Shown here: positions 10,419-19,177 of the stretch, in pieces
Position numbering within the stretch: the first letter of the stretch is position 1
Layout of the letters: every line of letters starts with the position of its first letter
Assembly (NCBI GenBank): GCA_903946925.1
Contig: CAJAXK010000051.1
Span: 1 to 47,545, forward strand
Direction of reading: 5' to 3'
Origin: an uncultured Bacteroidales bacterium
GTDB lineage: Bacteria > Bacteroidota > Bacteroidia > Bacteroidales > UBA4417
Length of the DNA stretch: 47,545 nt
Program-made: the position numbers and the translations under genes
The notes under the pieces: generated by a model
What the model saw: only the letters and a program-made list of their open reading frames with translations
Database searches by the model: none
Told to the model about the DNA's origin: nothing

Positions 10419-10791
10419 AACAATCTGATTAAAATCAATTGTGTGCTAAAGTAGTGCTTTATAGAACATTGCAACCAGCCTGATAAAAATAGTATTTCAC
10501 AATTTATGAACAGGTAGGGTGTAAGGATGTGCGAAGTTGGATGTGCGAGGTTTGATGTGGGAAGTGGGATGTTGGATACTTGAGGTAACTGCTTAAAAAC
10601 TCAAAATATAGGTGCAGATACAATTTCCTAATAACCATTTTCAATTCACTATTTCCCTTTAACCATTAACCTTTTTCTATTGCCTATTTCCCAATAACCA
10701 CTTTCTAATTACCTTTTTCTATTGACTATTTCCCAATAACCATTTTCTAATGACCATTTTCTATTTCCCAATAACCAATAACCATTTCCCC
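10419..10791. repeat. Spacer of degenerate phrase repeats (block B then block A)
   Basis: From about 10521 to 10583 the spacer repeats variants of GGATGTGCGAAGTTGGATGT (block B). From about 10621 to the last base before the downstream gene it repeats variants of CCAATAACCATTTTCTAAT (block A), at least six times with substitutions. The block A repeat abuts the stop codon of the minus-strand glmM-like gene. The same B-then-A order recurs near 40.7 kb and 44.3 kb. No gene is seen here. Confidence 0.8.
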
Positions 10792-12177
10792 TTAACTAAA
10801 TCCCTTAATATCTTTAATAATCCTCTCGGCCAACTCTTCCGCCTTTGCTGCTGACTCACTTTCGGAATAAATGCGGATAATAGGTTCTGTATTCGACATG
10901 CGGAGATGGACCCATTCTTTCCCAAATTCAATTTTTACTCCGTCAATGGTGCTGTTTGGTTGATCTTTATACTTTTCCTGAACTTTTGCCAGTATTTCTG
11001 CAGTGTCCATATTGGGCAACAAAGTAATTTTATTCTTGGAAATGGTATATTCAGGATAGGTTGCCCTTAACTGTGAGCACGAAAGTTTAGTTTTTGCAAG
11101 ATGTGTAAGAAAAAGTGCAATCCCAACAAGTGCATCGCGGCCGTAATGCAATTCAGGATAAATAACACCGCCATTGCCTTCGCCACCAATAACAGCATTG
11201 GTATCCTTCATCATTTTAACTACATTAACTTCGCCCACTGCTGAAGCCGAATAGTTTTGGCCTTTGCTTTCTGTTACATCGCGCAAAGCCCGTGTTGACG
11301 ACATGTTTGAAACCGTGTTTCCAGGTGTGTGGTCAAGTACATAATCGGCTACTGCAACCAAAGTATATTCTTCACCGAACATTTTGCCATTCTCGCTAAC
11401 AATCGCAAGCCGATCTACATCAGGATCCACCACAAAGCCTAAATGGGCGTTGTTTTCGACAACAGTTTTGCTCAATTCGTGCAAATGTTCGGGCAAGGGT
11501 TCGGGATTATGGGGGAAAATCCCATTTGGCTCGCAATAAAGTTCGATTACCTGTTGTACGCCCAAAGCATGTAATAGCCTGGGAATTGCAATTCCACCAG
11601 TGGAGTTAACGGCATCAATGGCCACTTTGAAATTTGCCTTTTTAATTGCACCAATATCTACTAAGGGCAAATCAAGAACCATTTGTATATGCTTATCTAT
11701 AAAAGTATTATCGATTGAATAACTGCCAAGTTCGTTAACCGCACAGTATTCTACATCTTTCGATTCCGCTATTTCAAGTATTTTTTTTCCTGCTTCAGCA
11801 TCAAGGAATTCGCCTTTGGAATTGAGAAGTTTAAGTGCATTCCATTCGCCTGGGTTATGGCTGGCAGTTAAAATTATTCCACCGCTGGCTTTATAAGAAG
11901 TAACTGCAACTTCCACAGTGGGTGTGGTCGAAAGCCCAAGATCAATAACATCCACTCCCATACCCATTAAAGTGCCACAAACCAGGTTGTTGACCATTGC
12001 CCCCGATACACGTGCATCACGTCCTACAACAATGGTGAGGCGCAAGCCCGCATTTTGATTTTTCATGAAAGTTGCATAGCCGGTAACGAACTTTACAATA
12101 TCCAAGGGTGTGAGATTCTGATCAATTATTCCACCTATGGTTCCCCTGATTCCTGAAATACTCTTGATTAATGTCAT
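10792..12177 (-). CDS. glmM: Phosphoglucosamine mutase / phosphoglucomutase family
   Basis: A 461-residue alpha-D-phosphohexomutase. The catalytic phosphoserine loop is ILTASHNPGEWNALK (Ser106), the metal loop is DPDVDRLAIV, the sugar-binding loop is GGEGNGGVIYPE and the phosphate-binding loop is RMSNTEPIIRIYSES. In this phylum such proteins are annotated as GlmM, converting glucosamine-6-phosphate to glucosamine-1-phosphate for peptidoglycan; phosphoglucomutase or phosphomannomutase activity cannot be excluded from sequence alone. The ATG at 12177 is chosen over one 8 codons upstream because it starts the conserved MTLIKSISGIRG and follows a promoter match. Confidence 0.85.
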   Translation of the reverse strand: MTLIKSISGIRGTIGGIIDQNLTPLDIVKFVTGYATFMKNQNAGLRLTIVVGRDARVSGAMVNNLVCGTLMGMGVDVIDLGLSTTPTVEVAVTSYKASGGIILTASHNPGEWNALKLLNSKGEFLDAEAGKKILEIAESKDVEYCAVNELGSYSIDNTFIDKHIQMVLDLPLVDIGAIKKANFKVAIDAVNSTGGIAIPRLLHALGVQQVIELYCEPNGIFPHNPEPLPEHLHELSKTVVENNAHLGFVVDPDVDRLAIVSENGKMFGEEYTLVAVADYVLDHTPGNTVSNMSSTRALRDVTESKGQNYSASAVGEVNVVKMMKDTNAVIGGEGNGGVIYPELHYGRDALVGIALFLTHLAKTKLSCSQLRATYPEYTISKNKITLLPNMDTAEILAKVQEKYKDQPNSTIDGVKIEFGKEWVHLRMSNTEPIIRIYSESESAAKAEELAERIIKDIKGFS

Positions 12178-12190
12178 AAGTTTTTTTTTG

Positions 12191-12198
12191 CAAAGATA
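12191..12198 (-). promoter_or_regulatory. -7 promoter element of the glmM-like gene
   Basis: On the minus strand TATCTTTG exactly matches the Bacteroidetes -7 consensus TAnnTTTG, 13 bases before the ATG at 12177. That implies a very short leader. A clear -33 TTTG at the ideal distance is not seen. Confidence 0.6.
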
Positions 12199-12295
12199 CA
12201 ATTAGGCAGAAAACTGGGAACAAGCAGGAGAAATCAATTCCTGGGTAAAATCGACAAGAATCAAAAAGCCCAAAAGAGCAATCACGAAAAAGTAT

Positions 12296-12303
12296 TATCT
12301 TTG
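12296..12303 (+). promoter_or_regulatory. -7 promoter element of the TPR gene
   Basis: TATCTTTG matches TAnnTTTG 27 bases before the ATG at 12331. With the oppositely oriented element at 12191-12198, it makes a divergent promoter pair in the 153-base spacer. Confidence 0.6.
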
Positions 12304-12330
12304 CGGTTTCAAAAAAACAGAAGATAACAA

Positions 12331-13737
12331 ATGGATAATTACGAAGAAGATCAAGAATACCTGCGCGAACTGCTCGAACGCTTCGAAAGCGTTTCTGGCG
12401 ACGGAGGTTATTCCTTTTTCGACAGTGGGGAGTTAGAGGATATAATTTACTTTTACTTTAGCGAATCAGAACTGGAAAAAGCCCGGAAAGCTATTGATTT
12501 TGCTATCAATAATTTCCCTGAAGAGGTTAGTTTTCAGGTATTTAAAGCGCAATATTTTCTTAATAACGGTGAGCCGGAAAAGGCTCTTGCAAGGCTCAAC
12601 AGCCTTGATGTGTTAGATCCGCAGAACCCTGATATTTCGCTCACACGTGCAACGGTTTATAGCACTATGCATAAACATGCCGAAGCCATTAAAGAATATC
12701 AAAAAGCCATTACCAAAGTTGATGAGGATTTAGATGAAATTCATACCAGCATAGCATTTGAATACCAAAACCTTAGGGATTACAAAAAAGCTGCTGAGCA
12801 TCTGAAGAAAGCGATCAGGCTAAACCTTGAAAATGAAAGCCTTTTATATGAAATTGGCTATTGTTACGAAATGGGCCAGATGAGTGATGAAGCAATCGCT
12901 TTTTTTACCCAGGAAATAGACAAAAGGCCCTATTCGCTTGTAGCTTGGTACAACCTCGGTATTGCCTACAGTACTATTGAACTGTACGAAAAAGCCATTG
13001 ATTCGTTCGATTACTCCATTGCCATTGATCCAACCTTTACCCCAGCTTATTTCAGTAAAGCCCAGTGCTTTGAGCAAATGGATATGTATCTGGAAGCCAT
13101 AAATGTTTACAAACAGACTTTCGATCTGGAAAAGCCGGATGCCATGATCAATTATTATATTGGCGATTGTTATGCAAGTATGGATAAATACGAAACTGCC
13201 ATTGATTTTTACAGGAAATCGATCAGCCTTGAGCGGCAGTTTTCGGATTCGTGGATGGGGATTGGATTGTGTTTCGTTGAATTGGGAATGTACAGCGAAG
13301 CCCTTTCGCACATGGAACAGGCTATTAAACTCGAAAATGACAATGCCGATTACTATATAGTATATGCCGAGACCCAAATTTCGCTTGGGCTGTTGGACGA
13401 AGCCGCTTTGTCCTACAAAAAAGCTAGTGAGTTGGAACCCTACCATGCCGAAATTTGGCTGGATTACTCCGATTTTTATGCCGATTTGAGAAAAGATTAC
13501 GATATGGCTCTCGAAATCCTGGAAGATGGCATTTATTTTCAAGGTGAAAACAGCTCGCTTACCTATCGTCGCGTTGCATATTTATACGAATCGGGCAAAC
13601 ATAAGGAAGCAATCCTGGAATTGTTTATAGCCCTGACACAAGATTTTGAAGCACATATCCAGTTACTTGAGTATTCTGAACAAGTTAAAAATTCGCCGGA
13701 AATACTGGCAGTAATTGCTTCATACAAAAACCAATAA
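12331..13737 (+). CDS. Tetratricopeptide-repeat protein
   Basis: A 468-residue protein composed almost entirely of TPR units (about 10-12), for example EKALARLNSLDVLDPQNPDI, AWYNLGIAYSTIELYEKAID, and AEIWLDYSDFYADLRKDYDM. No signal peptide or membrane segment is visible, so it is probably a cytoplasmic scaffold for protein-protein contacts. The acidic N-terminus (MDNYEEDQEYLRELLERFES) precedes the repeats. Partners cannot be inferred from the neighbours (a divergent sugar-phosphate mutase and a downstream DedA protein). TPR proteins of this size and place are common in Bacteroidetes, but no specific function is assigned. Confidence 0.9.
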   Translation: MDNYEEDQEYLRELLERFESVSGDGGYSFFDSGELEDIIYFYFSESELEKARKAIDFAINNFPEEVSFQVFKAQYFLNNGEPEKALARLNSLDVLDPQNPDISLTRATVYSTMHKHAEAIKEYQKAITKVDEDLDEIHTSIAFEYQNLRDYKKAAEHLKKAIRLNLENESLLYEIGYCYEMGQMSDEAIAFFTQEIDKRPYSLVAWYNLGIAYSTIELYEKAIDSFDYSIAIDPTFTPAYFSKAQCFEQMDMYLEAINVYKQTFDLEKPDAMINYYIGDCYASMDKYETAIDFYRKSISLERQFSDSWMGIGLCFVELGMYSEALSHMEQAIKLENDNADYYIVYAETQISLGLLDEAALSYKKASELEPYHAEIWLDYSDFYADLRKDYDMALEILEDGIYFQGENSSLTYRRVAYLYESGKHKEAILELFIALTQDFEAHIQLLEYSEQVKNSPEILAVIASYKNQ

Positions 13738-13756
13738 CGGGAAAAACATATTGTTG

Positions 13757-13793
13757 GCCTCCCTAACCCCAAATCCCCAACCCCTAAACCCTT
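13757..13793 (+). repeat. C-rich phrase repeat (CCCCAAATCCCCAACCCCTAAA type)
   Basis: The leader of the DedA gene is a run of variants of CCCCAAATCCCCAACCCC. A matching run lies at 19178-19213 before another membrane-protein gene. The two could be relics of the same repeat family. Confidence 0.6.
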
Positions 13794-13800
13794 ACAAAAA

Positions 13801-14427
13801 ATGGGAATTACTCAATGGATTGCAAACACAGCCGTAGCTTTTATCGCAGCGACTTCTTACCCTGGTGTTTTTTTGCTGATGGTGCTCGAAAGCATGGTTT
13901 TCCCAATTCCAAGCGAAGCCGTGATGCCCTTTGCCGGATTCCTGATTGCTGACGGGCAATTTACTTTTACAGGCGTAATTTTTGCTAGTACTTTAGGCAG
14001 TATTGTAGGCTCTTTGATTTCGTATGCCATGGGTTATTATGGAGGCAAGCCTTTTATTGATAAGTTTGGGAAATACCTGCTTTTAGATGCACACGACTTG
14101 AAAATAACCGAGAAATTCTTTGACAAGCATGGCGAGTTGACCATATTTATTTCACGTTTCATACCTGTAATCAGGCATTTGATAAGTATCCCGGCAGGCT
14201 TAGGCCGAATGAATTTATGGAAATTTTCTATTTACACAATTATCGGAGCGGGCTTATGGAATACCTTCCTTACTTATGTTGGTTTCAAACTTAAAACCAA
14301 TTGGGAAGAGGTTATGAAATATAGCCACACAATTGATATAGTGGTTGTTGCCGTGCTTGGGCTGGCGTTTTTGTACTATGCGTATAAAATTTATGTGAAC
14401 CTTACCAAGAAAAACACAGCAAGCTAA
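13801..14427 (+). CDS. DedA / SNARE-associated family membrane protein
   Basis: A 208-residue inner-membrane protein with about five hydrophobic segments. Family features are LESMVFPIPSEAVMPFAGF, with its re-entrant loop Glu and Pro, and the strongly conserved block SRFIPVIRHLISIPAGLGRM. Members of this superfamily have been shown to recycle undecaprenyl phosphate and other lipids across the membrane, and to support envelope homeostasis; which substrate this one uses is not visible. The aroE ATG follows one base after its stop, suggesting an operon with shikimate dehydrogenase. Confidence 0.9.
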   Translation: MGITQWIANTAVAFIAATSYPGVFLLMVLESMVFPIPSEAVMPFAGFLIADGQFTFTGVIFASTLGSIVGSLISYAMGYYGGKPFIDKFGKYLLLDAHDLKITEKFFDKHGELTIFISRFIPVIRHLISIPAGLGRMNLWKFSIYTIIGAGLWNTFLTYVGFKLKTNWEEVMKYSHTIDIVVVAVLGLAFLYYAYKIYVNLTKKNTAS

Positions 14428-14428
14428 C

Positions 14429-15175
14429 ATGCAGTTGTTTGGCTTGATTGGCTTTCCTGTGTCACATTCTTTCTCGGCAAGGTATTTTGCGGAAAAGTTT
14501 TCAAATGAAGAAATATCCAATACGGAATATCGCCTTTTCCCTTTGGAGGATATCTCTCAATTGCCAACATTAATTGAAAATAATCACGAACTTCAAGGGT
14601 TTAATGTTACTATTCCGCATAAAGTGGGCATTCTGCCTTATTTGGATCAGGTTACACCCGAAGCAGCAGAAGTTGGTGCTGTGAATTGTGTAAAAATAAG
14701 TAGGAATATTTCTGGTATTCAACTTATTGGTTATAATACTGATGCTTTTGGGTTTCGCGAGTCTTCAATCCCTTTTTTGAAACCGCATCATAAAAATGCC
14801 CTTGTTTTAGGTACTGGCGGAGCATCCAAGGCTGTATGCTATTCTTTAAAATCGTTGAATATTCATTATACTCTCGTTTCCCGTTCACCTGGTAAAAGTG
14901 ATGTTATACAGTATAATCAAATTACTGAAAAAATTATTCACGACAACCTTCTCATTATCAATACTACTCCTTTAGGACAGTTTCCTGATATTGAAGCTTG
15001 TCCTGAAATTCCGTATAAGTTTTTAAGTAACAAACATTTGTTGTTCGATTTGATATACAACCCGGTTCGAACCCAGTTTTTGGAGAAAGGACTGGGGTAT
15101 GATGCAAGTATTTTAAATGGGCAACAAATGCTCCAATTGCAGGCAGAAAAATCATGGGAAATCTGGAATAGCTGA
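14429..15175 (+). CDS. aroE: Shikimate dehydrogenase
   Basis: A 248-residue NADP-dependent enzyme of the chorismate (aromatic amino acid) pathway. The substrate-binding N-domain starts MQLFGLIGFPVSHSFSARYF and contains FNVTIPHKVGILPYL, with the catalytic Lys. The Rossmann half has VLGTGGASKAVCYSL. The conserved TD of GYNTDAFGF and the C-terminal DLIYNP and NGQQMLQLQ blocks are present. The protein is slightly shorter than E. coli AroE (272). The start lies 1 base after the DedA stop. Confidence 0.93.
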   Translation: MQLFGLIGFPVSHSFSARYFAEKFSNEEISNTEYRLFPLEDISQLPTLIENNHELQGFNVTIPHKVGILPYLDQVTPEAAEVGAVNCVKISRNISGIQLIGYNTDAFGFRESSIPFLKPHHKNALVLGTGGASKAVCYSLKSLNIHYTLVSRSPGKSDVIQYNQITEKIIHDNLLIINTTPLGQFPDIEACPEIPYKFLSNKHLLFDLIYNPVRTQFLEKGLGYDASILNGQQMLQLQAEKSWEIWNS

Positions 15176-15482
15176 TATATAGTCAGATATTAAATATTGA
15201 GGTTTCTTTTTGATGTGGAATGTATTTTTTTTAATTGAAAATCCCCACATCCTCAAATCCCCACATCCCCTAATTCCCACATCCCCAAATTAAAAAATTA
15301 TGTATTTTTGGCTCATATTTTGAAAACAGCTCCCATGCTTTGGAATTTATATTTTCTCATTCAAATAAACAGGACCAGCCTTTAGGTTCATATCCTTATT
15401 GCCGCGTTTTTAGCCAAATTTCCTAAAGCTTCTTTTTAATAACCAACGCCCATTCGAGGTGTTAATTAGCGTTCACAAAATT
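15176..15482. repeat. Spacer with CCCCACATCC-type phrase repeats
   Basis: At 15241-15290 variants of CCCCACATCCTCAAATCC are repeated. This is the reverse complement of the block B phrases seen at 10.5, 17.1, 40.7 and 44.3 kb. In the transcript of aroE it would lie just 3' of the gene. TATTTTTG at 15303-15310 matches the -7 promoter consensus and could serve hutH, which would leave a leader of about 170 bases. Nothing else was recognised. Confidence 0.65.
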
Positions 15483-16988
15483 ATGTCGAAAAACACACAT
15501 TACATAACATCAAGCCCAATTACGTTTGATCAGATCGAAAATATGCTTTCTACTGAAAGTCAACTTGTTTTATCTGGCGAATCCATTGAAAAAATTGAAA
15601 AGTGCCGAAAATACCTGGATCATAAAATAGGATCGCAACAAGATCCGATTTATGGAATCACAACCGGTTTTGGTTCGCTTTGCAACCGGAGTATTTCAAA
15701 AGAAGACCTTTCGCAATTGCAGGTAAACCTTGTTATTTCACATGCCTGTGGTATGGGCGATTTGGTTGACAACGAGATAGTTAGGATAATGCTTTTGCTA
15801 AAAGCGTATGGCTTATCTTTGGGGAATTCTGGTGTCCAAACCGAAACAGTCCAGCGTTTGCTTGATCTATACAACAACAATATTTTTCCTGAAGTCAGGC
15901 AACTCGGCTCACTTGGTGCTTCTGGCGATCTTGCTCCTTTGGCTCATTTGGTTTTGCCTCTTTTGGGTAAAGGCAAAGTGAGTTTTCAGCATAAGCTTCA
16001 ACCTGCTGAGCAAGTAATGTCAGAATTTGGCTTTTTACCAATCAATCTAAAATCGAAAGAAGGATTGGCTTTGCTCAATGGCACACAGTTTATGAGTGCG
16101 CATGGGGTGCAGGTACTGCTAAAAGCATTTAAACTTTTGCGGTTGGCCGACATTACGGGTGCAATTTCACTCGAAGCCTACAACGGCAGGTTGGATCCTT
16201 TTCATAATTTGATACATCAAATCAGGCCTCATCCCGGACAGATCGAAACAGCTAAAAATATCCGTTCAATCCTTAAAGGAAGCAAACTGATTGATAATCT
16301 GGGCAAAGCTGTACAGGATCCCTATTCGTTCAGGTGTATCCCGCAAGTGCATGGTGCTGTAAAAGATACGGTTAGATATACTGCCGAAGTCATACTTCGG
16401 GAAATTAATTCTGTTACTGATAACCCTACTATTTTTCCTGATGATGATCTAATTTTATCAGGTGGGAATTTCCATGGCGAACCTTTGGCGTTTGTGCTTG
16501 ATTATATTTCGATTGCACTTGCCGAGCTTGGGAATATTGCTGAAAGGCGCTTGTATAGGCTCATTGCCGGACAGCGCGGATTGCCCGAGTTTTTGGTTGC
16601 CCATCCCGGTTTAAACTCAGGATTTATGATTCCACAATATGCGGCAGCTTCGGTTGTAAGCCAGAACAAGCAACTTTGTACACCTTCGTCAGTGGATAGC
16701 ATCACTTCGTCGAACGAACAGGAAGATCATGTTAGTATGGGTGCTAATGCTGCCACCAAAGCGTTGAGGGTAGTGAAAAATGTAGAAAATATCCTGGCTA
16801 TTGAATTGATGGCAGGGTGTCAGGCTCTGGAATTCAGGGGTGTTGCAAATACATCTCCATTTCTTCAATCCATAATAGGGGAGTACCGTCAAACGGTTCC
16901 TTATGTGGAAGATGATGTGCTGATGTACGAACTGATAGATAAATCGCTTCAATTTATTCATTCCCATAATTTTCATTTACCGGAGTAG
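15483..16988 (+). CDS. hutH: Histidine ammonia-lyase
   Basis: A 501-residue cytoplasmic enzyme that eliminates ammonia from L-histidine to give urocanate. The MIO cofactor triad Ala146-Ser147-Gly148 lies in LGSLGASGDLAPLAHL. The active-site Tyr is in PIYGITTGFG (Tyr57) and the substrate-selectivity pair is Ser-His (VISHACGMGD, His87), as in true HALs. The blocks VQDPYSFRCIPQVHG and EQEDHVSMGANAA carry the other catalytic residues. The ATG at 15483 is preferred over one 8 codons upstream. The rest of the hut pathway (hutU, hutI) is not in the window; instead a second lyase follows. Confidence 0.9.
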   Translation: MSKNTHYITSSPITFDQIENMLSTESQLVLSGESIEKIEKCRKYLDHKIGSQQDPIYGITTGFGSLCNRSISKEDLSQLQVNLVISHACGMGDLVDNEIVRIMLLLKAYGLSLGNSGVQTETVQRLLDLYNNNIFPEVRQLGSLGASGDLAPLAHLVLPLLGKGKVSFQHKLQPAEQVMSEFGFLPINLKSKEGLALLNGTQFMSAHGVQVLLKAFKLLRLADITGAISLEAYNGRLDPFHNLIHQIRPHPGQIETAKNIRSILKGSKLIDNLGKAVQDPYSFRCIPQVHGAVKDTVRYTAEVILREINSVTDNPTIFPDDDLILSGGNFHGEPLAFVLDYISIALAELGNIAERRLYRLIAGQRGLPEFLVAHPGLNSGFMIPQYAAASVVSQNKQLCTPSSVDSITSSNEQEDHVSMGANAATKALRVVKNVENILAIELMAGCQALEFRGVANTSPFLQSIIGEYRQTVPYVEDDVLMYELIDKSLQFIHSHNFHLPE

Positions 16989-17595
16989 CTAATAGGGTAT
17001 GCGTTTAGAATAAAAATCAGCAGGAATTTTAATGTTTGTAAATGATATTTTCAGTAGGTTTGCTTGTTTTAATTTGAGCTTGTTTTAATTTGAGAATTTG
17101 AAAATGTGGGGATTTGAGGATTTGAGGATGTGGGGATGTGGAAATTTGGGGATGTGGAAATTTGAAAATGAGATAATTTGATAATTTGAAAATTAACCCT
17201 TCTAGTGGTTTTTTCAACCCTCGAAGTGGTTGATTTGAGAAAGGAATTTGAAAATGAGACAATTTGAAAATGAGACAATTTGGGAACTTGAACTTGGAAA
17301 GCACAGCATTTAAACAATTAAATAAATGAACAATAGAACATTTGAACAATCTAACACGAAGCAATTGAACGCGAAGCAATTGAACTTTTGAATGAAAAAA
17401 AGAACAATTGAATAAATGAACAATCGAACATTTGAACAATTGAACGCGAAGCAATTGAACCCTTGAACAAAAAAAAAGAACAATTGAATAAAAGAACAAT
17501 AGAACATTTGAACAATCGAACGGGAAGCATTGAACGCGAAGCAATTGAACGGCGAAGCCAATTGAACCCTTTTTAACCCTTTAAACAAAAAATAT
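16989..17595. repeat. Spacer of 0.6 kb made of several phrase-repeat families
   Basis: This spacer is nearly all low-complexity. 17101-17165 repeats GATGTGGGGATTTGAGG-type phrases (block B). 17170-17290 repeats AATTTGAAAATGAGACAATT-like phrases. 17196-17233 contains two related inverted phrases built on AACCCTTCTAGTGGTT and CAACCCTCGAAGTGGTTG. 17310-17575 repeats GAACAATTGAACGCGAAGC-like phrases more than ten times, each with palindromic CAATTG or similar. Frames that stay open here are by-products of the repetition and are not called. No promoter was recognised with confidence. Confidence 0.8.
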
Positions 17596-19119
17596 ATGAC
17601 ACTCATCATTTCAGGCCAGGGACTTACAATCGAAAACGTTGTAGATGTAGCACGCAACCGCCAAAAAGTTGAACTTCACCCCGAAGCCCTTAACAGGATA
17701 ATTGCTTGCCGTGCCATGTTGGAACGCAAGATTGATGCCCACGAAATCATGTATGGCGTCAATACCGGTATTGGCGAATTTTCGGAGGTTGTTTTGAACG
17801 ATGATCAAGTCAAGGATTTTCAGAAATACCTTATATATAACCATGCTGCCGGAATTGGCGATCCCATGCCCGAGGAATATGTTCGGGGAGCCATGTTGGG
17901 GCGCATAAATGTTCACGCCCATGGCAATTCGGGGTGTAGGCCTGAGATAACACAAACTTTGGTCCGCATGTTGAACGAAGGTGTTACTCCTTATGTTTGC
18001 CAAAAAGGTTCTGTTGGTGCATGTGGCGATCTTGCGCCCATGTCGCAGATTGCCCTGCTTATGATGGGCGAGGGAAAAGCCTATTTTAAAGGTGAACTGC
18101 TCGAAGGCAAACTAGCCATGGATGCTGCCGGAATCCCAATTCCGGGATTGATGGCCCGCGATGGCCTTGCAACCATAAATGGTTCAAATGTGCTCACGGC
18201 TATGAGTGCTATTTTTCTGGTTGATGCCAACAATTTTTTAAAGCAGGCAGAAATTGCAGCTGCCATGTCGCTCGAAGCCTTGAAGGCCAATATGAAACCC
18301 TACGAATCTAAAATCCATGAAGTCCGCGGGTTTGCAGGTGCGATCCGTAGTGCCGAAGCAATCCGCAAAATGGTTTCTGGTGGCGATCTTTCCGAAGGCC
18401 GCGTAAAATGCAAGGTACAGGATGCATATAGTATGCGTTCCACACCACAAGTAGTTGGAGCGGCGCACGATGCATTAAAATACGCACGTTCGCAGGTTGA
18501 AATTGAACTCAATGGCGTTGGCGATAATCCGATTTTCTTTCCCGAGGAGAATATTCAACTTTCAGGGGCAAATTTCCAGGGTTCGCCAGTTTCGGTGCCA
18601 ATGGATATGGCGGGAATGGTAATCACAATGGTTTGCGTATTGAGCGAGCGCCGTATGAACCGCTTGAACAATCCTGCACTAAGCGTTGGCCTCCCAGCTT
18701 TCCTCACCAAAGGTGCCGGTATGTTTTCCGGTTTGATGTTAAGCCAATATACTGCTGATATGCAAATAGTTGAACAGCGGATTTTGTCGGCACCAGCTTG
18801 TATCCAGTCTATTCCGGCTGCCGCCGATCAGGAAGATTTTGTAAGCATGGGAATGAATACCGCGATTAAAAATTTCCAGATTCTCGACAACGCTTATGGA
18901 ATATTAGGGATTGAGCTGATGGCAGCCGCGCAGGCATTGGATTTCCGCGAATATGCTTTTGGGGCAGGAGTAACCAAAGCCAAGGAAGTAATCCGCCGTC
19001 ATGTTGATTTTCTTGAAATTGACCGCCCATTGTACAACGATCACAACGCAATGAAAGCCTTGGTAAAATCATGCGAAATACTCGAAGAAGTTGAAAAAGT
19101 AACTGGTTGTTTAGGATAG
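17596..19119 (+). CDS. Aromatic amino acid ammonia-lyase family protein with an Ala-Cys-Gly triad
   Basis: A 507-residue homologue of HutH. Active-site Tyr53 (IMYGVNTGIG), the pair Asn82-His83 (YNHAAGIGD), VQDAYSMRSTPQVVG and DQEDFVSMGMN are all in place, so the fold and most catalytic residues are intact. The residue that forms the MIO cofactor is Cys143 (GSVGACGDLAPMS; codons GCA TGT GGC) instead of Ser. A Ser-to-Cys mutant of Pseudomonas putida HAL (S143C) has been reported to mature to active enzyme, so activity is possible. Asn82-His83 resembles the Ser-His pair of HALs more than the His-Leu or Phe-Leu of TAL/PAL, but the substrate (His, Tyr, Phe or another) is not settled. It could also be an aminomutase. 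It lies 0.6 kb after hutH. Confidence 0.88.
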   Translation: MTLIISGQGLTIENVVDVARNRQKVELHPEALNRIIACRAMLERKIDAHEIMYGVNTGIGEFSEVVLNDDQVKDFQKYLIYNHAAGIGDPMPEEYVRGAMLGRINVHAHGNSGCRPEITQTLVRMLNEGVTPYVCQKGSVGACGDLAPMSQIALLMMGEGKAYFKGELLEGKLAMDAAGIPIPGLMARDGLATINGSNVLTAMSAIFLVDANNFLKQAEIAAAMSLEALKANMKPYESKIHEVRGFAGAIRSAEAIRKMVSGGDLSEGRVKCKVQDAYSMRSTPQVVGAAHDALKYARSQVEIELNGVGDNPIFFPEENIQLSGANFQGSPVSVPMDMAGMVITMVCVLSERRMNRLNNPALSVGLPAFLTKGAGMFSGLMLSQYTADMQIVEQRILSAPACIQSIPAAADQEDFVSMGMNTAIKNFQILDNAYGILGIELMAAAQALDFREYAFGAGVTKAKEVIRRHVDFLEIDRPLYNDHNAMKALVKSCEILEEVEKVTGCLG

Positions 19120-19177
19120 GTCCCTACGACTCCCCGATAATAAAATACTCAGGCAGGATTTTTAATTTATATCTGCC

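Noticed and set aside
12844-13542. 232-codon minus-strand frame inside the TPR gene
   Set aside because: It is the antisense shadow of a TPR coding region with strong codon structure on the plus strand.
17029-17544. Long open frames on the minus strand across the spacer between the two lyases
   Set aside because: They follow the degenerate phrase repeats, have the repetitive composition FKCSIVHLFNC-like, and no domain or start signal; open frames are expected from the repeat bias.
17310-17575. CRISPR array
   Set aside because: The repeats are degenerate and unevenly spaced, without identical repeats or unique spacers, and no cas gene is near.
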